Positions 1 to 3,950 of a stretch of 5,888 bases of DNA are shown here, piece by piece. How positions within the stretch are numbered: the first letter of the stretch is position 1; each line of letters begins with the position of its first letter. Under the pieces are notes generated by a model. It was given only the letters and a program-made list of their open reading frames with translations. It made no database searches and was not told where the DNA came from. The stretch is from Planctomycetota bacterium (lineage in GTDB: Bacteria > Planctomycetota > Phycisphaerae > FEN-1346 > JAACEH01), in contig JAFGPY010000249.1 in NCBI GenBank assembly GCA_016935955.1, positions 1 to 5,888 on the forward strand. The letters are read 5' to 3'. The position numbers and the translations under genes were made by a program.

Positions 1-70
1 GGGAGCTGGGACTCGAACCCAGGGCCTACTGCTTAAAAGGCAGTTGCTCTACCGACTGAGCTACTCCCCC
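1..70 (-). tRNA. tRNA-Lys (anticodon UUU), 3' end cut by window edge
   Basis: The reverse complement folds as a standard cloverleaf. It has a 5' acceptor strand GGGGGAG, a D arm GCUC/GAGC, an anticodon stem ACUGC/GCAGU closing the loop CUUUUAA (anticodon UUU, lysine), a five-base variable loop, and a T arm CUGGG/CCCAG with loop UUCGAGU. Only CUCCC of the 3' acceptor strand is inside the window, so the last two paired bases, the discriminator base and any encoded CCA lie beyond position 1. It reads AAA and AAG lysine codons. It has its own strong promoter at 141-169 and is transcribed in the same direction as frr. Confidence 0.97.
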
Positions 71-100
71 GGACACTCAGGGCGTCCGTCTGTCAGCGAC

Positions 101-115
101 CGTTGCACCGCAACG
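101..115 (-). other. Hairpin in the tRNA-Lys precursor leader
   Basis: A perfect 6-bp inverted repeat (CGTTGC, 3-nt spacer, GCAACG) lies between the predicted tRNA transcription start (about 134) and the mature tRNA 5' end at 70. A second pair of arms, CTGTC at 90-94 and GACAG at 121-125, could extend the stem across an internal loop. The structure falls in the part removed by RNase P and may simply keep the leader from misfolding with the tRNA. Its function is inferred. Confidence 0.45.
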
Positions 116-140
116 CCCGAGACAGGCATCAGAGCAGGGC

Positions 141-169
141 ATTATAGCCGTCCTGCAACGGCCTTTCAA
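141..169 (-). promoter_or_regulatory. Sigma-70-type promoter for tRNA-Lys
   Basis: On the minus strand, TTGAAA (164-169) is followed by a 17-bp spacer and a perfect TATAAT (141-146). This predicts transcription from about position 134, giving a leader of about 64 nt before the tRNA. The near-consensus match and optimal spacing fit a highly expressed stable RNA gene. It lies well downstream of the frr stop, so the tRNA need not depend on frr read-through. Confidence 0.85.
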
Positions 170-251
170 CGAAAACCCCCGACGCGATCTTACGGCGGCT
201 AAAATGAACAATCATAGCGAAAATAAACCACCGACATAAACCAGCAGCGTC

Positions 252-269
252 GAGGCCTCTTTCGGCCTC
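252..269 (-). terminator. frr: Possible weak terminator or 3' hairpin after frr
   Basis: An inverted repeat GAGGCC / GGCCTC with a 6-nt loop begins 17 bases past the frr stop on the minus strand. It has no U-run after the stem, so it is not a classic intrinsic terminator. It may be a 3' end-protecting hairpin or part of a Rho-dependent end. The remaining sequence down to the tRNA promoter (about 170-250) is fairly AT-rich, and I see no gene in it. Confidence 0.4.
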
Positions 270-285
270 TAAATCGACTTTCGTC

Positions 286-846
286 CTATGCCTCCAGAAC
301 CTCTTTGGTCTTGGTTTCCAGGGCCTCGTCGACCAGCTTCTCGTACTTGTGGATCAAGTCGGTCGCACTGTCCTTGCCGCCCTTGGCGTCGTCCTCGGAG
401 ATCGTCTTGGCCTTCTGCTCGCTGTCGATGGCCTTGATCGCGTCGCGGCGAACATTTCGCATCGCCACCTTCACTTCCTCGGCCATCTCTTTGAGCTGGT
501 GGACGATCTGCTTGCGTCGTTCCTCCGACAGCGGCGGCACCTGCAGGCGGATCACCTTTCCGTCGCTGTTCGGTGTGATGCCGAGGTCCGAGGCCTGAAT
601 GGCCTTGGCAATCGTGTTGACGCTCGATGCGTCGTAGGGTTTGATGACGATCATCAGCGGGTCGGGGCAGGTGATCGTGGCCATCTGCCGCAACTCCGTC
701 TGTGTTCCATAGTAGTCGACCTTCATATGCTCGACCAGTCCGGCACTGGCTCGCCCCGTGCGGACCGTTCGGTACTCGCCCCTGAGCCGTTCCAGACTCT
801 TGTCCATCTTCTCTTCGGCTTCCAGTAGATGATCGTCAACGGCCAT
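286..846 (-). CDS. frr: Ribosome recycling factor (RRF)
   Basis: The 186-residue product matches the usual length of RRF (about 185). RRF acts with EF-G in the cytoplasm to split the post-termination ribosome and free the mRNA and tRNA. The two-domain plan is visible: a helical domain I made of residues 1-30 and 106-186, and an inserted beta-rich domain II (about 31-105). Recognisable blocks are TVRTGRAS at 27-34, PPLSEERRKQI at 104-114, RNVRRDA at 130-136 (arginines of the ribosome-binding helix) and ISEDDAK at 149-155. The ATG start is supported by AAGGAGAT (complement of 851-858) with 6 nt between GGAG and the start. Only 16 nt separate it from the pyrH stop and its ribosome site fills that gap, so translation of the two is probably coupled on one mRNA. 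No residue looks missing. Confidence 0.97.
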   Translation of the reverse strand: MAVDDHLLEAEEKMDKSLERLRGEYRTVRTGRASAGLVEHMKVDYYGTQTELRQMATITCPDPLMIVIKPYDASSVNTIAKAIQASDLGITPNSDGKVIRLQVPPLSEERRKQIVHQLKEMAEEVKVAMRNVRRDAIKAIDSEQKAKTISEDDAKGGKDSATDLIHKYEKLVDEALETKTKEVLEA

Positions 847-862
847 GCGGATCTCCTTCCGT

Positions 863-1582
863 CTAACTGGTTATGGTCGTTCCGATGGTCTCCCCGGCAA
901 TGACCCGCGCAATGTTCCCCGACTTCTTCAGATTGAAGACGACGATTGGAATGCGGCTGGCCATGCACATCGAAATCGCCGTCAGGTCCATCACGCCGAG
1001 TTGCTTCTCGAGGACCTCCTGGTACGTCAGGCGATCGAACTTCTCCGCCTTCGGGTCCTTCATCGGATCGGCGGTGAAGACTCCGTCAACCTTCGTGGCT
1101 TTCAGCAGCACGTCCGCTCCCAGTTCGCTGGCGCGAAGAGCGGCGCACGTGTCCGTCGTGAAGTACGGATTCCCCGTGCCGCCGGCCAGGATGATGATGC
1201 GTCCCTTCTCCAGGTGGCGGATCGCGCGGCGGCGGATGAACGGTTCGGCCACCTGTCGCATCTCGATGGCCGTCAACACCCGCGTCGGGGCACCCATGTC
1301 TTCGAGCGTGTCCTGAAGGGCCATGGCGTTGATGCACGTGGCCAGCATGCCCATGTAGTCGCCCGTAGCCCGCTTGACGTGGCCGGCATCGCTTAGCGCC
1401 TGGCCGCGGATGAAGTTGCCGCCGCCCACTACGATGGCCAGTTGCGTACCGCCCGAGGCCACGGCCTTGACCGCCTCGGCGATTCGGTTGATTTCGTCCT
1501 GATCCAGGCCCATGCCGCCTGGCTTGCAGAGTCCTTCGCCGCTGATCTTCAGGATGACTCGGCGGTACTTGGAGTCGCCCAT
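863..1582 (-). CDS. pyrH: Uridylate (UMP) kinase
   Basis: The 239-residue protein is of the bacterial UMP kinase type (amino acid kinase fold, normally a hexamer, about 240 residues). It phosphorylates UMP to UDP with ATP in pyrimidine nucleotide synthesis. Visible motifs are LKISGE at 11-16 (phosphate-binding loop), [10 protein letters not shown] at 51-60, TGDYMGM at 73-79, [12 protein letters not shown] at 134-145 and [10 protein letters not shown] at 164-173 (nucleotide-binding region), and MDLTA at 198-202. The frame stays open upstream to an ATG at 1741, but those 53 extra residues resemble no part of the family and would cover the promoter. The ATG at 1582 has GAGG (complement of 1591-1594) 8 nt upstream and gives the family length. 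It lies between tsf and frr, as in many bacteria, and has its own promoter and structured leader. UTP/GTP allosteric control is known for the family and cannot be judged here. Confidence 0.96.
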   Translation of the reverse strand: MGDSKYRRVILKISGEGLCKPGGMGLDQDEINRIAEAVKAVASGGTQLAIVVGGGNFIRGQALSDAGHVKRATGDYMGMLATCINAMALQDTLEDMGAPTRVLTAIEMRQVAEPFIRRRAIRHLEKGRIIILAGGTGNPYFTTDTCAALRASELGADVLLKATKVDGVFTADPMKDPKAEKFDRLTYQEVLEKQLGVMDLTAISMCMASRIPIVVFNLKKSGNIARVIAGETIGTTITS

Positions 1583-1623
1583 GCCGCTTTCCTCTTTGGT
1601 GCCTCTCTCGAACATGCTGTGCA

Positions 1624-1643
1624 CGCCGCCTACCGGGGCGACG
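1624..1643 (-). other. pyrH: Second stem-loop in the pyrH leader
   Basis: On the minus strand, CGUCGCC and GGCGGCG form a 7-bp stem (one U-G pair) closing a 6-nt loop. It lies about 30 nt before the pyrH ribosome-binding site. With the upstream inverted repeat at 1653-1687 it makes the untranslated leader strongly structured. No U-run follows, so this is not an attenuator-type terminator. A regulatory role is possible but not shown. Confidence 0.4.
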
Positions 1644-1652
1644 AGCCTTCCT

Positions 1653-1687
1653 GCCGGGCATGGCACCCTTGGACAGGTATGCCCGGC
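1653..1687 (-). repeat. Perfect 9-bp inverted repeat at the 5' end of the pyrH leader
   Basis: The arms GCCGGGCAT (1653-1661) and ATGCCCGGC (1679-1687) are perfectly complementary across a 17-nt spacer. They begin about 4 nt downstream of the predicted pyrH transcription start (about 1691). As RNA they would form a GC-rich 5' stem-loop that could protect the mRNA end. As DNA they could be an operator just downstream of the promoter. No T-run follows, so it is not a terminator. Confidence 0.6.
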
Positions 1688-1697
1688 GTCGGCGTAC

Positions 1698-1725
1698 ATT
1701 AAACTTGATTCTGCCGCCGAGTCAA
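1698..1725 (-). promoter_or_regulatory. Probable promoter for pyrH-frr
   Basis: On the minus strand, TTGACT (1720-1725; 5 of 6 match) is followed by a 16-bp spacer and TTTAAT (1698-1703; 5 of 6 match). The site lies between the tsf terminator and pyrH, in a short AT-richer patch of an otherwise GC-rich gap. It would give a leader of about 108 nt. The second -10 base is not the preferred A and the spacer is one base short, so moderate strength is expected. Confidence 0.65.
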
Positions 1726-1798
1726 GCGAAAGGCAGGGCACCGGCTCATGTCCTGTGGGCGCCCGCTTGGCGTCGGCCCCGAAGTGCCCATAAATGAA

Positions 1799-1829
1799 GA
1801 GCGCGGCCCGGAATCTCCGGACCGCGCTC
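1799..1829 (-). terminator. Hairpin terminator after tsf
   Basis: A 13-position stem (1799-1811 with 1817-1829) closes a 5-nt loop, 57 bases past the tsf stop. In minus-strand RNA every position pairs, with a single G-U at 1807/1821. In plus-strand RNA that position is a C-A mismatch, so the stem is better formed in the sense of tsf. The tail on the minus strand, UUCAUUUA, is only moderately U-rich. A stronger T-tract (1831-1839) lies on the plus-strand side, so it may work in both directions. It would separate the rpsB-tsf and pyrH-frr transcripts. Confidence 0.75.
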
Positions 1830-1886
1830 GTTTGTTTTTCCTTGAGCTGTTCCCGCGTGCTGCAAGAACCTCGCCGTCAGTCGTCC

Positions 1887-2486
1887 TTACTGCTCGGGCG
1901 TCTCGCCGATGTCGAAACGCGCGAAGCGGACGATTCGCATGTTCTCGCCGATCTTGCCGATCAGGCCCTTGAGGATCTGTTCAACCGACTGCTTGTCGTC
2001 GTGCACCCATGGCTGCTCCAACAGCACGCGCTCGGCGAAGAACTTGTCCAGCTTGCCATCGATGATCTTTTCCTGGATGTTCGCGGGCTTGTCCTTGACC
2101 TGCTCGCGGGCGATCTCTCGCTCGCTCTCGACGATCTTCGCATCGACCTCTTCGCGCGACACCGCAAGCGGGCTGAAGGCGGCAATGTGCATGCACAGAT
2201 CAGTGACGAACTTGCCAAAGTCCTCGTTGCGGGCCACAAAGTCCGTTTCGCAGTTCACCTGCACCAGCACGCCGACACGGTAGTTGTGGTGAATGTAGCT
2301 GCGAACCAGGCCGTTGGCCGTTGCCCGGCCGACGCGCTTCTCGGCCGTCTGAAGTCCTTTTTTGCGCAGCAATTCGACCGCCTTCTCTTGGTCGCCGGCC
2401 GCTTCCTCAAGGGCTTTCTTACACTCCATCATGCCCAGTCCGGTCGTTTCGCGTAACTTCTTCACATCTGCCGCTGAAATGGCCAT
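1887..2486 (-). CDS. tsf: Elongation factor Ts (short form)
   Basis: EF-Ts is the guanine-nucleotide exchange factor that strips GDP from EF-Tu so it can bind GTP and aminoacyl-tRNA again. The 199 residues begin with the N-terminal UBA-like domain (about 4-45), including LRETTGLGMMECKKAL at 11-26. A core domain follows with the EF-Tu-contacting motif TDFVAR at 81-86, and the C-terminal block RFARFDIGE at 187-195 is typical of the family. It is much shorter than the E. coli protein (about 283) and resembles the compact forms known from Thermus and others that have one core subdomain. It is not truncated, since both ends are family-like. The ATG start has GGAG (complement of 2497-2500) 10 nt upstream within AAGGGAGAAG. 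It follows rpsB by 100 nt without a visible terminator and is probably co-transcribed with it. Confidence 0.97.
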   Translation of the reverse strand: MAISAADVKKLRETTGLGMMECKKALEEAAGDQEKAVELLRKKGLQTAEKRVGRATANGLVRSYIHHNYRVGVLVQVNCETDFVARNEDFGKFVTDLCMHIAAFSPLAVSREEVDAKIVESEREIAREQVKDKPANIQEKIIDGKLDKFFAERVLLEQPWVHDDKQSVEQILKGLIGKIGENMRIVRFARFDIGETPEQ

Positions 2487-2573
2487 CAGTCAACTTCTCC
2501 CTTGGTATCTGCAGGCTATCGATTATCGTGGCATCCGGGCACCCTCGAGGGCGCGACCGGTACGGTTCCGATT

Positions 2574-2586
2574 CGCGAATTTCGCG
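2574..2586 (-). repeat. Short palindrome directly after the rpsB stop
   Basis: CGCGAA and TTCGCG flank a single central base immediately after the rpsB stop codon, overlapping a 10-bp palindrome at 2571-2580. It is too tight to form a good RNA hairpin and has no T-run, so it is not a terminator. The rest of the rpsB-tsf gap (2487-2573) holds another 10-bp palindrome, CCCTCGAGGG, near 2543 and the tsf ribosome site. Confidence 0.3.
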
Positions 2587-3672
2587 TCAGGCTTCCGACG
2601 GCTTGTCGGCCGACGGTTCCCCCTGGGTCGGCGTCTCGGCGACCGGCGGCTGGGATACGGCCTGATTCTCCGGAGCCTCGGCCGCAGCCTCTTCGGCGGC
2701 CTCGGGCTTCGCCGGGGCTTCCGGCTGCACGACCGGCCGCGGCGCGCCGCGCTCGGCCAGTTGCATCGGGTCCGGTTCGCGGCGACCTTCGTCGCGACCG
2801 CCTCGGCCGCCACGTCCGCCACGGCCACCTCGGCCGCCAGGGCCTCCGGGCCCGCCGCCCGGCCCGCCGCGCTGGCCGCCGCCGGTTCCCCGGCCGCCGC
2901 TGCGGCGACCGCGAGGCCGACGGTCAGGCGTTTTGTCTTCCGTCTCGGTGACTTCCTTCATGCGTTCCGGTGTCATCGGACGGGCGGCGCGATTGGCCAT
3001 TCCTTCGGCCACGGCGTCGGCCAAGTGCTTGATGATCATTTCGATGCTGCGCATCGCATCGTCGTTGCCAGGGATGACCAGGTCGACCTCATCCGGATCG
3101 CTGTCGGTGTCCATCAGGGCCAGCGTCGGGATACCCAGCTTGCGGGCCTCGAGAATGGCATTGCGTTCACGCCGCGGATCAACCACAAATACCGCGCCGG
3201 GCAGACGGTTCATCGTGCGAATGCCGCTCAGGTTGCGTGTGATCTTGCGGACCTCGCGGTTGATTTTGGCGATCATCTTCTTGGAGTACGACTCGATCTC
3301 GCCGCTCTTCTGCAAGGCCTCGAGCTGCTCCAGGTACTTCAGCCGCTCGCGGATCGTGCGGAAGTTGGTCAGTGTGCCGCCCAGCCAGCGCTCGCTGACG
3401 TAGGGCATCTTGACGCGATCGGACTCGGCGACGACGGCCGCCTTGGCCTGACGCTTGGTAGCGACGAACAGCACGTCCTTGCCCTCGGCCACAATCTGCA
3501 TCAGGAACTTCCGCGCACGGACCAGCCCCTTGATTGTCTCCTTGACGTCGATGATGTGGATCAGGTTCCGCTTACCGTAGATGTACGGCTTCATCTTGGG
3601 GTTCCAGCGGGAGACGCGGTGGCCGAAGTGAATGCCCGCGTCGATCAGTTCGCGCACAATAATCTCGCTCAA
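2587..3672 (-). CDS. rpsB: 30S ribosomal protein S2 with long RGG-rich C-terminal extension
   Basis: S2 binds late to the 30S subunit near the mRNA exit side and is needed for S1 attachment in bacteria that use S1. The family core spans about residues 1-230, with AGIHFGH at 12-18, WNPKMKPYIYG at 23-33, FVATKRQAK at 69-77, RWLGGTLTNF at 95-104, and the blocks around VVDPRRERNAI (163-173) and IPTLALMDTDSDP (181-193). The product is 361 residues against about 240-260 normally. The extra part is an Arg/Gly-rich stretch (about 252-293, with repeated GGR) followed by a Pro/Ala/Glu-rich acidic tail. I chose TTG at 3672 because GGAGG (complement of 3679-3683) sits 6 nt before it and the S2 homology starts at once. 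The upstream in-frame ATGs (3744, 3870) lack a ribosome site, and the one at 3870 lies upstream of the promoter. It is first in the rpsB-tsf transcript. Confidence 0.96.
   Translation of the reverse strand: MSEIIVRELIDAGIHFGHRVSRWNPKMKPYIYGKRNLIHIIDVKETIKGLVRARKFLMQIVAEGKDVLFVATKRQAKAAVVAESDRVKMPYVSERWLGGTLTNFRTIRERLKYLEQLEALQKSGEIESYSKKMIAKINREVRKITRNLSGIRTMNRLPGAVFVVDPRRERNAILEARKLGIPTLALMDTDSDPDEVDLVIPGNDDAMRSIEMIIKHLADAVAEGMANRAARPMTPERMKEVTETEDKTPDRRPRGRRSGGRGTGGGQRGGPGGGPGGPGGRGGRGGRGGRGGRDEGRREPDPMQLAERGAPRPVVQPEAPAKPEAAEEAAAEAPENQAVSQPPVAETPTQGEPSADKPSEA
2794..2919 (-). repeat. rpsB: Low-complexity coding repeat (RGG/GGR) inside rpsB
   Basis: This part of rpsB encodes about 42 residues made almost only of Gly and Arg with some Pro. 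It ends with five consecutive GGR units (2794-2838) built from near-repeated 9-base units rich in GGC and CGT/CGA. The synonymous codons vary between units, which argues for selection on the protein rather than fresh slippage. RGG tracts in other proteins bind RNA. The repeats are a likely site of length variation between strains. Confidence 0.85.
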
Positions 3673-3736
3673 GAGTATCCTCCGTTCGATACTGGGCCTG
3701 CGTGACCGGCCATGGTGGATCCCTTTTGGGCAATGG

Positions 3737-3790
3737 CTCGCCATCGGGCGAGCAGGGTGTCCAGCCGACCAGCAGACGGTTAGGTAACCG
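3737..3790 (-). other. rpsB: Structured rpsB leader with two hairpins
   Basis: The leader between the promoter (start about 3807) and the TTG start holds two compact stem-loops in minus-strand RNA. One is a 5-bp stem with a 4-nt loop (3777-3790, CGGUU/AACCG). The other is a stem of up to 7 bp with loop CGAU (3736-3753, GCUCGCC/GGCGAGC). Leaders of rpsB are known sites of autogenous control by S2 in some bacteria. Whether this one is such a site cannot be told from one sequence. Confidence 0.4.
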
Positions 3791-3813
3791 ACTCTGCCAA
3801 CTAACGAACCCAC

Positions 3814-3842
3814 ATAATACCGCGCCCAGGCCGGCTTGTCAA
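3814..3842 (-). promoter_or_regulatory. Strong promoter for rpsB-tsf
   Basis: On the minus strand, a perfect TTGACA (3837-3842) is followed by exactly 17 bp and TATTAT (3814-3819; 5 of 6 match). The predicted transcription start near 3807 gives a leader of about 135 nt to the TTG start. It is among the best-matching promoters in the window, as expected for a ribosomal protein operon. It lies inside the divergent gap of 278 nt shared with the plus-strand gene. Confidence 0.88.
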
Positions 3843-3852
3843 GCTCTGGGAG

Positions 3853-3887
3853 GGCCGCCAAACCCCGCATTTTGCTGGTTTTCGGCC
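3853..3887. repeat. Imperfect inverted repeat in the divergent promoter region
   Basis: GGCCG-cc-AAACC (3853-3864) and GGTTT-t-CGGCC (3877-3887) are complementary over ten pairs, with a small internal loop and a 12-nt spacer. It sits just upstream of the rpsB -35 box and about 60 nt before the plus-strand start at 3951. On the plus strand TTTT follows, so it could also act as a weak terminator or leader hairpin. I could not find a convincing plus-strand promoter between here and 3951. Confidence 0.45.
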
Positions 3888-3950
3888 TTTTGAGGGGCTA
3901 CATTGAGCCCTGCGGTCGCAATCCGGACGGCCGCGAGGGGAGTTGTTGCG

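Noticed and set aside
207..235. Possible second minus-strand promoter with TATGAT as -10 between frr and the tRNA
   Set aside because: The sequence 17 bp upstream (TTATGT) is a poor -35 match, and a far better promoter lies at 141-169.
1583..1741. N-terminal extension of pyrH to the ATG at 1741
   Set aside because: The extra 53 residues do not match UMP kinase, overlap the predicted promoter and leader hairpins, and no ribosome site precedes that ATG, while the ATG at 1582 has one and gives the family length.
2794..2919. Direct repeats that could suggest a CRISPR array or mobile element
   Set aside because: The repeats are in frame within rpsB and encode GGR units; there are no spacers of constant length and no flanking inverted repeats or transposase.
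2362..3705. A 447-codon open frame on the plus strand
   Set aside because: It lies antisense to rpsB and the start of tsf, its translation is low-complexity (Ala/Arg/Leu-rich, His/Asp-rich) and resembles no family. Long antisense frames are common opposite GC-rich genes.
3895..3910. Short inverted repeat GGGCT/AGCCC before the plus-strand gene
   Set aside because: Five base pairs with a 6-nt loop is within what chance gives in GC-rich sequence, and nothing around it suggests a function.
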